Source of the DNA: Chitinophagaceae bacterium
GTDB lineage: Bacteria > Bacteroidota > Bacteroidia > Chitinophagales > Chitinophagaceae
Reading direction: 5' to 3'
DNA length: 13,904 nucleotides
NCBI GenBank assembly: GCA_013205585.1
Contig: JABMML010000212.1
Coordinates: 1-13,904, forward strand
Made by a program: the position numbers and the translations under genes. Shown here one piece after another: positions 1-7,586 of this stretch (positions are counted from its first letter, which is position 1; each line of letters begins with the position of its first letter). Below the pieces are notes generated by a model. It had not been told where the DNA came from, did no database searches, and saw only the letters and a program-made list of their open reading frames with translations.

Positions 1-181
1 CAGGGGCTGGTGCAGCAGGCGCAGCTTTTGGAGCAGGGCTGTCTACCACCACTACTTCGTATTTATTGAATTCCAATAAAGTTTTTAAAAACTGTACACG
101 CTCGGGACTTGCATTTTTTTCTACAATGGCACATTTGCTTGTACCTAAGTCTTCAAATTCGTGGTTCTTATTAATAGCCAT
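1..181 (-). CDS. Unrecognised conserved-looking protein after nuoN (5' end only)
   Basis: An open frame starts at ATG 181-179 and runs without a stop to the left edge, giving 60 codons of a longer gene. The visible protein begins MAINKNHEFEDLGTSK. A compact hydrophilic segment with one cysteine (residue 17, in KCAIVEKN) follows, then a stretch predicted as helix plus strand (PERVQFLKTLLEF, then YEVVVVD), and then an Ala/Pro-rich linker starting near residue 51. There is no signal peptide or membrane segment in the visible part, so it is probably cytoplasmic. It lies only 10 nt after the nuoN stop on the same strand, so it is very likely co-transcribed with the complex I genes. I do not recognise a family. 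The Ala/Pro-rich stretch suggests a linker to a second domain beyond the window. Function is unknown; an accessory role in complex I is a guess from position only. Confidence 0.75.
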   Translation of the reverse strand, partial: MAINKNHEFEDLGTSKCAIVEKNASPERVQFLKTLLEFNKYEVVVVDSPAPKAAPAAPAP

Positions 182-191
182 AATATTTTAT

Positions 192-1601
192 TTAAATACC
201 AATACTTAATGAGTAAATATAATCGTATACTAAACTTGCTAAACCTGTAATAATAATACCTGCCATACATATATACATGGCCAATTTAGTAATACCCGGT
301 ACGTTTAATTTTTGAATAGGTGCTTCGTTCTCATCCATGAACATAGCTTTTACCACTTTTAAGTAGTAGTAAAAGGAAACCACCATATTTAATGCGGCAA
401 AAATAATTAAGCCGTAATTGTCTTTAGCGGCACCTGCCATCATTAAAAATAATTTTCCAAAAAAGCCAGCTGTAGGAGGAACCCCTGCTAATGAAAATAA
501 AGCAATGGTTAATACCCAAGATAAAAACGGATTAGTTTTATAAAAGCCTTTAAAATCTGAAATATTTTCTTTACCAGCTAAAGCGCTTACCACTGATACT
601 ACACCGAAGGCAGCTAGGTTAGAAAATACATAAATTAATACAAAGTAGACCAGTGAGGCAGAACCCGCTTGAGAACTACCTGAAATACCAATTAATATAA
701 AACCTACTTGCGCAATAGAAGAAAAAGCAAGGAAACGTTTAAAATTGTCTTGTCTTAAGGCAAATAAATTACCAATTAAAATAGTGGTAATAGATAAAAC
801 TACTAGAACACCATACCAAACAGTGGCAATGGGTGTAAACACTTTATATAAAATAGAGGTGAAAGTGAATAGCACAGCCGCTTTAGAGACTACCGATAAA
901 AATGCAGTAACTGCTACCGGAGAACCTTCGTATACATCGGCTGTCCATAGGTGAAAAGGAACCGCTGATATTTTAAAGGCAAAACCAGACACTAATAATA
1001 TAAAGGCAAACAATTGCATAGGGTTATTACTAATATATGCCGTTAAGACATCAAAGCTAAGTGTACCCGTTGTGCCATATAAAAAGGAAATACCCATTAA
1101 TAAGATACCGGAAGAAAAGGCAGAAGATAAAATTAATTTCATAGCCGCTTCAGAAGACTTTCTTTTAGCTAAATCAAAATTAGCTGAAGCAGCTAGTGGT
1201 ATGGTAGACATTTCCAGTCCTAAATAAAACATTAATAAGTTACCGCTAGAAATCATAAAGAACATACCTAACAATGAAGTAAATAGTAATAAATAAAATT
1301 CGGCTAACTGCTTATGATTTTTTAACCAAGCATAAGACTGCATGGATATAAGAAGCATTGCTAGGTTTAGAATATTTTTCTCCAGTACAATAAAGGCATT
1401 GGTGGTGAACATGCCATTGAAAATACCGCCTTCACTCATGCCAAATATACCAGCAGCCAAGTTCACAACTAATAAAATATTAATAAGGTTTAAAATACTT
1501 TCGTTACTTCTCTCTTTACCAATTTTAATAAATAGTAAAATAAAAATAAGCAAGCTTAATAAAAGTTCCTGTCTTAGTAATATAAAAATGCTAGATGACA
1601 T
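192..1601 (-). CDS. nuoN: NADH-quinone oxidoreductase subunit N (complex I antiporter-like)
   Basis: Predicted 469-residue polytopic inner-membrane protein, about 14 transmembrane helices, one of the three antiporter-like proton-pumping subunits of complex I. Residues expected for proton transfer are present: Glu130 in TM5 (YLGLEMSTIPL), Lys210 in TM7 just before the PFHLWTADVYEG signature (215-226), Lys240 in TM8 (VVSKAAV), and Lys383 in TM12 (GFFGKLF). The length matches the family, about 460-490 residues. The ATG at 1601 lies 9 nt after the nuoM stop, and no Shine-Dalgarno is visible, as is common in Bacteroidota. It is the last recognised nuo gene of the operon; an unknown gene follows 10 nt later. 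The proton-pathway assignments come from knowledge of E. coli NuoN and are placed here by motif. Confidence 0.97.
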   Translation of the reverse strand: MSSSIFILLRQELLLSLLIFILLFIKIGKERSNESILNLINILLVVNLAAGIFGMSEGGIFNGMFTTNAFIVLEKNILNLAMLLISMQSYAWLKNHKQLAEFYLLLFTSLLGMFFMISSGNLLMFYLGLEMSTIPLAASANFDLAKRKSSEAAMKLILSSAFSSGILLMGISFLYGTTGTLSFDVLTAYISNNPMQLFAFILLVSGFAFKISAVPFHLWTADVYEGSPVAVTAFLSVVSKAAVLFTFTSILYKVFTPIATVWYGVLVVLSITTILIGNLFALRQDNFKRFLAFSSIAQVGFILIGISGSSQAGSASLVYFVLIYVFSNLAAFGVVSVVSALAGKENISDFKGFYKTNPFLSWVLTIALFSLAGVPPTAGFFGKLFLMMAGAAKDNYGLIIFAALNMVVSFYYYLKVVKAMFMDENEAPIQKLNVPGITKLAMYICMAGIIITGLASLVYDYIYSLSIGI

Positions 1602-1610
1602 TAGGCTAAA

Positions 1611-3092
1611 TTATTTAAGGGTAATGGCTTTATCAATGTTAATCATTAAAAAATCGGTGGAAGGCATAATTAATTGATTGATTAAAAATGGTGCTAACCC
1701 GATAATTAAAATTCCTATAATTAATAAACCTGCTGCTAATTTTTCATTCCAATTGGCATCGCTTAATAAGGCATGCTCATTGGAAATAGGGCCCATAATG
1801 GTTTTGCCTGTCGCACGTAATATATATACAGCAGTGACTACAATTGAAGCTGCAGATATAACAGTGGCTAATCGGTAGACACCATCTGGGTTTTGCCAAG
1901 AGCCCATAAATACAGTCATCTCGGCCACAAATCCGCTAAATCCTGGAAGTCCTAAAGAACATAAACCTGCAATCACAAATACGGTAGATATAAAAGGCAT
2001 TACTTTCAATAAGCCGCCTAATTGTGCCACCATTCTGGTATGTGTTCTAGAATAAATCATTCCAATGGCTGCGAAAAATAGGGCAGTCATTAATCCGTGA
2101 GAAACCATTTGTATAACTGCACCATTGATGGAAGTTTTATTCAACATGCCAATACCTAAAATCACAAAGCCACAGTGACTAATAGAAGAATAAGCATTGA
2201 TGTATTTTAAATCGGTTTGCATCATGGTGGCAAATGCCCCATAAATAATGGCAATAGTGGCTAATAAAATAATAATCCAAGAATAACTATGCGCTGCATC
2301 GGGCATTAAAGCCGCCATGCGTAAACAACCATAACCGCCCAATTTCATGGAAATACCTGCTAAAAACATAGAAGCTGCTGTAGGCGCCGAAGCATGACCA
2401 TCGGGTACCCAAGTATGAAAAGGAAATAAGGCTGCAAATATGCCAAAACCTAAGAACAGAAAAGGGAAGAAGAATTTTTGAACACCTAATGAAATACCCA
2501 TCTTGCCTATTTCTACCATATCAAATGTATGGGTGTTGTAATAGATACCCATTAAACCAACAAATACTAAGGCAGAACCTGCCATTAACATGAGTGCTAG
2601 TTTCATAGCACTATTTTCTTTTTTACCAGATCCCCAAATGCCTATTAATAAGAACTTAGGAATAACGGCTACTTCTAAAAAGAAAAATAAAGTGAATAAG
2701 TCTAAAGATATAAAGAAACCATAAGCACCCATACTTAATAGTACGAGTAAGAAAAAGTATTCCTTGCTTAGTTTTTCCATCGTCCAAGAAACCAATATGC
2801 CCGCCACTACAATAAGTGCCGTTAATAAAATCATGGCTAGTGCAATGCCATCTATGCCTATATGATAATTAATATTCAATGCTTTAAACCAAACGGTATT
2901 GGTTTCAAATAAATAAGTAGCGGTATTGCCTGCAGCTCTTTGATCCATATATGATTTCAACAACCAAGCAGCAGCGCCTAGTTGCGCTAAAGAGCCTGCA
3001 AGTCCAATAACTCTTATTTGTGCTAGTTGCTTACTCAATAATATGAGTAGGGCAGTTAGCAAGGGAAGTATGATTAACAATGATAAATTCAT
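1611..3092 (-). CDS. nuoM: NADH-quinone oxidoreductase subunit M (complex I antiporter-like)
   Basis: Predicted 493-residue polytopic membrane protein, the central antiporter-like subunit of the complex I membrane arm. Landmarks: TM5 Glu140 (FFLEVAVIPKF), the PFHTWVPDGHASAPTA signature at 224-239, TM8 Lys250 (GISMKLGGYG), the SSISHCGF segment near 302-309, and TM12 Glu391 (GFVAEMTVF). One expected residue is missing. In E. coli NuoM a lysine (K234) sits seven residues before the HxW histidine; here that position is Phe219, in GFGIFAALFPFH, with no lysine nearby in the helix. The length is normal for the family. The gene starts at ATG 3092, 9 nt after the nuoL stop, and ends 9 nt before nuoN. 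Identity is secure; how the channel works without the TM7 lysine is open. Confidence 0.97.
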   Translation of the reverse strand: MNLSLLIILPLLTALLILLSKQLAQIRVIGLAGSLAQLGAAAWLLKSYMDQRAAGNTATYLFETNTVWFKALNINYHIGIDGIALAMILLTALIVVAGILVSWTMEKLSKEYFFLLVLLSMGAYGFFISLDLFTLFFFLEVAVIPKFLLIGIWGSGKKENSAMKLALMLMAGSALVFVGLMGIYYNTHTFDMVEIGKMGISLGVQKFFFPFLFLGFGIFAALFPFHTWVPDGHASAPTAASMFLAGISMKLGGYGCLRMAALMPDAAHSYSWIIILLATIAIIYGAFATMMQTDLKYINAYSSISHCGFVILGIGMLNKTSINGAVIQMVSHGLMTALFFAAIGMIYSRTHTRMVAQLGGLLKVMPFISTVFVIAGLCSLGLPGFSGFVAEMTVFMGSWQNPDGVYRLATVISAASIVVTAVYILRATGKTIMGPISNEHALLSDANWNEKLAAGLLIIGILIIGLAPFLINQLIMPSTDFLMINIDKAITLK

Positions 3093-3101
3093 ATAAATAT
3101 T

Positions 3102-5081
3102 TTATTTCCAGATATAAATAAATAATACCGATAAGGCTATTACACCACCAAAGAAGAACAAGGCATAATTTTGAACCTTGCCCGATTGTAATGTTTTAAT
3201 AGCTGCTGAAATTTTTGCAGTGGTGTTTGCTATTAACAAGATAAAACCGTCTACAATATTTTTATCGGCCCAAGCAATAGGTTGTCCTATGAGTGGGAAG
3301 ACAATTTTTTTAGTGATAAACAAATACAATTCATCTACATAAAACTTTTTATAAGCAGCTCTGTAAAAGCCGCCAAAGAATGCCACTGCTTTATCTGATT
3401 TTGCATTTTGATTTTTATAAAAACTTGCAGAAAGCAAAATAGCTATTATAGATAAGCTTACAGGCGCAATTGAAAAGACCATATCAATATGGGTTTCTAA
3501 GGCAGCACCGTCGGAAGTAATAAATTGAGAGAAAGGAATGAAACCTACACCCACCGCACAAGCGGCTAAAATAATTAAAGGCAGTTTCATTGTCCAAGAA
3601 CCTTCGCCATGGTCGTGTGCATCATTATTGCCAGCATTATGAGCGTGATCATGACTAGCACTGTGCGCTTTTGCAGCAGCATCCTTACTCCAGAATATAT
3701 TAAAATATAAACGGAACATATAAAAACTAGTGAGTGCTGCTGTAAATAGTGCTACCCCAAAAATTAATTTATTCTCGTGGAAGGCAGCCGTTAAAATTTC
3801 TTCCTTACTAAAAAATCCTGCAAAAGGAGGAATACCTGCAATGGCCAAACAAGCAATTAAAAAAGCAATATGTGTAATGGGCATTAATTTTCTTAATCCT
3901 CCCATATCTTTCATTTCATTGCTATGCACCATATGAATTACAGCGCCTGCGCCTAAGAATAGTAAACTCTTAAAGAAGGCATGCGTAAATAAATGAAACA
4001 TAGAAGCCATAAAGCCTAATCCGCTTTCTCCCCCATTTTTTGAAATACCTAAGGCAAACATCATATACCCAATTTGCGACATGGTAGAATAAGCGAGTAC
4101 TCTTTTAATATCGGTTTGTGTACAAGCAATGATGGCTGCAAGTAGTGCTGAAAATGCACCTACATAGGTTACAATAGTTAAGGATGCTTCGTCCATAGAG
4201 AAAATGGGAAATAATCTTGCTACTAAATACACACCTGCTACTACCATGGTTGCTGCGTGAATTAAGGCAGAGACTGGCGTTGGGCCTTCCATGGCATCGG
4301 GTAACCAAATATGTAAAGGAAACATAGCCGACTTTCCTGCACCACCCATAAATATTAAAGTTAAGCCCCAAGTAAGCATACTTGCCCCTAAAAAGCTAGC
4401 ACTGGTAATGCTTAAAAATTCAGGAGACTGAACTGATGTTAATTTTTGAATTAATAAACCAATATCTAAAGTACCTCCATAAAAACCCATAATCATAATG
4501 CCTATTAAAAATCCTAAATCGGCAAAGCGCGTTACAATGAAAGCTTTTTTAGAAGCAGCCACTGCAGAAGGTTTGTTGAAGTAGTAACCAATTAATAAAA
4601 AACTAGAGGCTCCCACTAATTCCCAGAACATATACACTTGAAATATATTTACCGATAAAATAAGCCCAAGCATGGAGAAAGTAAATAAAGACAAGAAAGC
4701 ATAATAAGTAGCAAAGCGTTCTTCACCCTTCATATAACCTAAACTAAATACATGCACCATTAAAGAAACAGAAGTCACTACAATCAGCATCATGACAGAA
4801 ATAGGATCAACTATTAAGCCCATATCAATAGAGACATTGGGGCTAAACTGCAACCAAGTATATTTTAAAGCAATTATTTTTTGGTAAATTCCATTTACTT
4901 TTCCATCTACAAAAAAGTATTGTTTAGCTGCTACAAAAGAAAGTATAGTGGAAGTAAGTAAAGAAGCGGTAGAGATAATACCTGCCGTTTTAGCAAAGTA
5001 TTTGCGTCCAAATAAACCTAATATTACAAAACTAGCAAGCGGAAGTAAGGGAATCCAAAGTATATATAAGTAGTTTGACAT
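3102..5081 (-). CDS. nuoL: NADH-quinone oxidoreductase subunit L (distal proton pump)
   Basis: Predicted 659-residue protein, the distal antiporter-like subunit with the long lateral helix. Conserved features: TM5 Glu154 (MFWELVGASS), TM7 Lys250 (GGAGKSAMFPLHIWLPDAMEGPTPVS begins at 246), TM8 His275 (SALIHAATMV), Lys371 (FFKSLLFLGAGAVIH), and TM12 Lys426 (GFFSKEEIL). The C-terminal part, about residues 540-659, fits the traverse helix HL and the final TM helix. It is longer than E. coli NuoL (613), partly because of a histidine-rich hydrophilic loop at about 473-491 with six histidines (HSASHDHAH and DAHDHG). The start is ATG 5081, 2 nt after the nuoK stop, so translational coupling is likely. 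Antiporter-family relatives such as MrpA were considered, but the operon and the lateral helix make NuoL the clear call. Confidence 0.98.
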   Translation of the reverse strand: MSNYLYILWIPLLPLASFVILGLFGRKYFAKTAGIISTASLLTSTILSFVAAKQYFFVDGKVNGIYQKIIALKYTWLQFSPNVSIDMGLIVDPISVMMLIVVTSVSLMVHVFSLGYMKGEERFATYYAFLSLFTFSMLGLILSVNIFQVYMFWELVGASSFLLIGYYFNKPSAVAASKKAFIVTRFADLGFLIGIMIMGFYGGTLDIGLLIQKLTSVQSPEFLSITSASFLGASMLTWGLTLIFMGGAGKSAMFPLHIWLPDAMEGPTPVSALIHAATMVVAGVYLVARLFPIFSMDEASLTIVTYVGAFSALLAAIIACTQTDIKRVLAYSTMSQIGYMMFALGISKNGGESGLGFMASMFHLFTHAFFKSLLFLGAGAVIHMVHSNEMKDMGGLRKLMPITHIAFLIACLAIAGIPPFAGFFSKEEILTAAFHENKLIFGVALFTAALTSFYMFRLYFNIFWSKDAAAKAHSASHDHAHNAGNNDAHDHGEGSWTMKLPLIILAACAVGVGFIPFSQFITSDGAALETHIDMVFSIAPVSLSIIAILLSASFYKNQNAKSDKAVAFFGGFYRAAYKKFYVDELYLFITKKIVFPLIGQPIAWADKNIVDGFILLIANTTAKISAAIKTLQSGKVQNYALFFFGGVIALSVLFIYIWK

Positions 5082-5083
5082 AA

Positions 5084-5398
5084 TTAAAATTTCATTTCTG
5101 TTGCATCGTCTACATCAATGGATTGATGACTGCGATACAAATTAATGATAATGGCAATGGCCACAGCCGCTTCTGCTGCTGCAATGGTGATAATAAATAA
5201 AGAAAAGAACAAGCCATCTAATTTATCAGGAAATAAATATTTATTAAAAGCCACAAAATTAATATTCACGCTATTGAGCATAAGTTCAATAGACATTAGC
5301 ATGGTAATTAAGTTTCTTCTTGTAAACAAGCCATACATACCTATGAAAAATAGGGCAGTGCTTAGAAATAGAATATGGGTTAAGGGTACTTCGTTCAT
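5084..5398 (-). CDS. nuoK: NADH-quinone oxidoreductase subunit K
   Basis: Small 104-residue protein with three predicted transmembrane helices, homologous to NuoK/ND4L (family length about 100). The two membrane-buried glutamates that carry protons in E. coli NuoK (E36 and E72) are matched by Glu38 (MSIELMLNSVNINF) and Glu76 (IAAAEAAVAIAI). It sits between NuoJ and the antiporter-like subunits in the membrane arm. The start at ATG 5398 gives MNEVPLTHIL, a normal NuoK beginning. An AGAGGA Shine-Dalgarno-like site at 5407-5412 lies 8 nt upstream, inside the last codons of nuoJ, which supports this start. The gap to the nuoJ stop is 4 nt and to the nuoL start 2 nt. Confidence 0.97.
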   Translation of the reverse strand: MNEVPLTHILFLSTALFFIGMYGLFTRRNLITMLMSIELMLNSVNINFVAFNKYLFPDKLDGLFFSLFIITIAAAEAAVAIAIIINLYRSHQSIDVDDATEMKF

Positions 5399-5402
5399 GG
5401 AA

Positions 5403-5945
5403 TTAATCCTCTTTTTTATTTAGGTGAATAATACTTGCAGCAGTAGGCTTCATGGCAATAACAATACAACCTACCATGGCAGCTAATAATAACATACTTA
5501 CTACTTCAAAAGGTAGGATAAAACCATAGGAGGTTGTGCTTAGCATTTGTATACCAATTTCGCTTACACTTGAATTAAAGGGCTGAGCCGATAAAGTATT
5601 GAATCCGTAATGATTGATTAAATTAAAAGTAAATGCAGTTCCTAGTATAGCGGCCAAGGCAGAAAAAATAATTTTAGGTGCGGCTGGCTTAGCCATTTTA
5701 TTACCTGATTGTTGCGTTAAGAAAATGGAGAAGATAATTAAAACCACAATACCTCCAACGTAAACCACTATTTGAATGGCTGCAATAAATTCTACCTGCA
5801 TCCAAAAATAAAGTGCTGCAATACCTACTAAAGAAAATAATAACCAAATGGCTGAACGAAATATTTTAAGTGAAGTTACGGCTAGTAATGCTGCCCCGAG
5901 TATGAGTGTAGCAATGGCGTAAAATAGGATGGCTGATGTATTCAT
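5403..5945 (-). CDS. nuoJ: NADH-quinone oxidoreductase subunit J
   Basis: Predicted 180-residue protein with five transmembrane helices, homologous to NuoJ/ND6. The signature is TM3, VVYVGGIVVLIIFSIFL, starting at residue 60. It contains Tyr62 and the Gly-Gly pair that forms the pi-bulge coupling quinone chemistry to proton movement in characterised complex I. The length is close to E. coli NuoJ (184). The start codon overlaps the nuoI stop by one base (TAATG), and a strong GGGAGGG Shine-Dalgarno lies 9 nt upstream, so the start at 5945 is well fixed and coupled to nuoI translation. The C-terminus is charged (HLNKKED) and cytoplasmic. Confidence 0.97.
   Translation of the reverse strand: MNTSAILFYAIATLILGAALLAVTSLKIFRSAIWLLFSLVGIAALYFWMQVEFIAAIQIVVYVGGIVVLIIFSIFLTQQSGNKMAKPAAPKIIFSALAAILGTAFTFNLINHYGFNTLSAQPFNSSVSEIGIQMLSTTSYGFILPFEVVSMLLLAAMVGCIVIAMKPTAASIIHLNKKED
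5407..5412 (-). promoter_or_regulatory. Shine-Dalgarno-like site for nuoK
   Basis: AGAGGA on the minus strand, 8 nt before the nuoK ATG and within the final nuoJ codons. It supports the chosen nuoK start. The match could be chance, because it encodes the Lys-Lys-Glu-Asp tail of NuoJ. Confidence 0.45.
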
Positions 5946-6421
5946 TATTCTATTCCCTCCCTTATTTTAGATCCTGGTTGATTTAATACCTTGGTTAATT
6001 TTGTTCTATCAAAAACACTATGTTCGAAATTAGGCACCATTATAATGGCATCACTTGGGCAGGCTACGATGCATAAATTACACATGGTGCAAAGCTCTAA
6101 TCTGTAAACTAAAGTGTCAATGGCTTTTTTCTTTTTACCATCTGCAGAAAATTCAAACTTAGTTACTACTTTAATAGTGCCATTCGGGCAGGCCAACTCA
6201 CAAGCAGTACAACCTGTGCAGGTATGCTCATTGTTTGCATCATGTGGCATGACCACTTCTCCCTTAAACCTTTCTGATAATAGTAAGGTGGCACGGTTGT
6301 CGGGGTATTGTTCTGTAATAATTTCTTTAGGATGCGTAAAGTAATAACCTGTCTTACGCATTCCTTTTAACAAAGAACTTACGCCATTCACTACATCTGA
6401 TATATACTCTTTCAAAAACAT
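5945..6421 (-). CDS. nuoI: NADH-quinone oxidoreductase subunit I (two 4Fe-4S clusters)
   Basis: Predicted 158-residue peripheral iron-sulfur protein carrying clusters N6a and N6b, which pass electrons to N2 in NuoB. Two ferredoxin-type motifs are intact: Cys68, Cys71, Cys74 and Cys78 (CTGCTACELACPNG), and Cys111, Cys114, Cys117 and Cys121 (CTMCNLCIVACPSDA). The N-terminal amphipathic part (about 1-30) should lie on the membrane near NuoH, as in known structures. With no NuoE, F or G encoded here, NuoI would be the outermost Fe-S subunit and the probable docking point for whatever donates electrons; that is inference. The gene starts at ATG 6421, 17 nt after nuoH, and its TAA overlaps the nuoJ ATG. 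Confidence 0.97.
   Translation of the reverse strand: MFLKEYISDVVNGVSSLLKGMRKTGYYFTHPKEIITEQYPDNRATLLLSERFKGEVVMPHDANNEHTCTGCTACELACPNGTIKVVTKFEFSADGKKKKAIDTLVYRLELCTMCNLCIVACPSDAIIMVPNFEHSVFDRTKLTKVLNQPGSKIREGIE
5955..5961 (-). promoter_or_regulatory. Strong Shine-Dalgarno for nuoJ
   Basis: On the minus strand this reads GGGAGGG, 9 nt before the nuoJ ATG and inside the last codons of nuoI. Most genes in the window have only A/T-rich leaders, so this site stands out. It supports re-initiation or coupled translation at the TAATG junction. Confidence 0.6.
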
Positions 6422-6438
6422 TTTCTAAATCATTTAAA

Positions 6439-7515
6439 TTAAAAATGCCAACCTAATATAGCAATCACTGCTACTAATAAAAGGTTAAACAAGCTTATAG
6501 GTAATAAATATTTCCATTCTAAATTCAATAGTTGATCGACGCGTAGTCTTGGGAAGGTCCATCTAAACCACATAATTAAAAAGATAAGAAAAAATGTTTT
6601 TCCCATAAACCAAACCGAAGAAGGGATATAATCCATGATATGATTGAATGCTTCCCAGTTGCCAATATGTAGTGGCATCCATCCACCAAAAAATAAAGTA
6701 GCACCAATAGCACAAACAATAAATATATTAATATATTCTGCTAAGAAGAATAAGGCAAAACGCATACCTGAGTATTCGGTATGAAAACCAGCGGTTAATT
6801 CCGACTCTGCTTCTGCTAAGTCAAAAGGCGCACGATTGGTTTCGGCAGTAACAGCAATAATATATAATACAAAGGCAATCAGCGCTGGAATATGTCCTTT
6901 AAAAATCCACCAGCCGTTTTCTTGGGCTTTGACAATTTCAGATAGTTGTAAACTACCAGTTAATACCACTATGGTTAATACTGCAAAGCCTGCAGACAAT
7001 TCATAACTTACTATTTGAGCGCCACTGCGCATCGCACCTAATAAAGAGTATTTATTATTACTTGCCCAGCCTGCCATTAAAATACCTATCACTGATAAAG
7101 AAGAAACCGCAGAAATATATAAGACTCCAATATTAATATCCCAGATTTGAAAATTCTTGGCAAAAGCAATGGGTGCTAATAATAACATACCCACCATCAT
7201 AACCACAAAAGGCGCTAGGTTAAATAAAAGTTTATCTGCTTTGTCGGGCACCAAGCCTTCTTTCATAATTAATTTCAAAGTATCGGCCACTGTTTGAAAC
7301 ATACCTCCTGGTCCTACACGGTTGGGTCCTAAACGAATTTGAATTTGTGCAGCTACCTTTCTTTCCATAAGCACTAATACCAAACCGAGTAGGGCAAATA
7401 AACTAATTGATAGTAAAATAACAATGACACATTCCATTGCTAGTGCCATGGTGGGATTGAACTTCATAAATAACCAATCTTGAACACTGGTTGTAATTCC
7501 TTCTAAACTAAACAT
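6439..7515 (-). CDS. nuoH: NADH-quinone oxidoreductase subunit H (quinone-chamber membrane subunit)
   Basis: Predicted 358-residue protein with about eight transmembrane helices, homologous to NuoH/ND1, which forms the quinone tunnel and joins the peripheral and membrane arms. Family signatures are present: MERKVAAQIQIRLGPNRVGP from residue 50, the SLLGAMRSGAQIVSYE loop at about 157-172, the acidic AETNRAPFDLAEAESEL loop at 224-240 followed by GFHTEYSGMRF, and the C-terminal RWTFPRLRVDQ at 318-328. The length is slightly above E. coli NuoH (325). The start is ATG 7515. The preceding 71 nt back to the nuoD stop are non-coding and occupy the place where nuoE, nuoF and nuoG normally lie. Confidence 0.98.
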   Translation of the reverse strand: MFSLEGITTSVQDWLFMKFNPTMALAMECVIVILLSISLFALLGLVLVLMERKVAAQIQIRLGPNRVGPGGMFQTVADTLKLIMKEGLVPDKADKLLFNLAPFVVMMVGMLLLAPIAFAKNFQIWDINIGVLYISAVSSLSVIGILMAGWASNNKYSLLGAMRSGAQIVSYELSAGFAVLTIVVLTGSLQLSEIVKAQENGWWIFKGHIPALIAFVLYIIAVTAETNRAPFDLAEAESELTAGFHTEYSGMRFALFFLAEYINIFIVCAIGATLFFGGWMPLHIGNWEAFNHIMDYIPSSVWFMGKTFFLIFLIMWFRWTFPRLRVDQLLNLEWKYLLPISLFNLLLVAVIAILGWHF

Positions 7516-7586
7516 GCGTTACTGTTTTTATATAACAAACAATTCTAAGTATACCTTATTCAAATATTATTCTCTTTCAAACAATC
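7516..7586 (-). other. nuoD-nuoH gap: site of the missing nuoEFG
   Basis: At 71 nt this is by far the longest gap in an otherwise tightly packed operon. It is AT-rich and shows no decayed reading frame, no cysteine-rich remnant and no clear hairpin. On the minus strand there are TATTTG-like sequences, but none forms a clean TTG-N(17-23)-TAnnTTTG pair, so an internal promoter is possible but not supported. Confidence 0.7.

Noticed and set aside
1342..1677. 111-codon plus-strand open frame across the nuoM/nuoN junction
   Set aside because: It lies opposite conserved nuo coding sequence and encodes a low-complexity Ile/Leu/Lys/Ser-rich product; treated as a shadow frame.
4105..4371. 88-codon minus-strand frame inside nuoL in another phase
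   Set aside because: It overlaps the most conserved part of NuoL (TM7-TM10), has no family features, and an overlapping gene there is very unlikely.
192..5081. Mrp-type Na+/H+ antiporter or membrane-bound hydrogenase cluster
   Set aside because: NuoL, M and N are accompanied by nuoA, B, C, D, H, I, J and K with complete complex I motifs; no MnhE/F/G genes are present and NuoD lacks NiFe-binding cysteines.
7538..7585. Two copies of ATTGTTTG (minus strand) in the nuoD-nuoH gap, considered as an operator or recombination scar of nuoEFG loss
   Set aside because: An 8-base A/T-rich repeat in a 71-nt AT-rich gap is expected by chance, and no matching pattern is seen elsewhere in the window.
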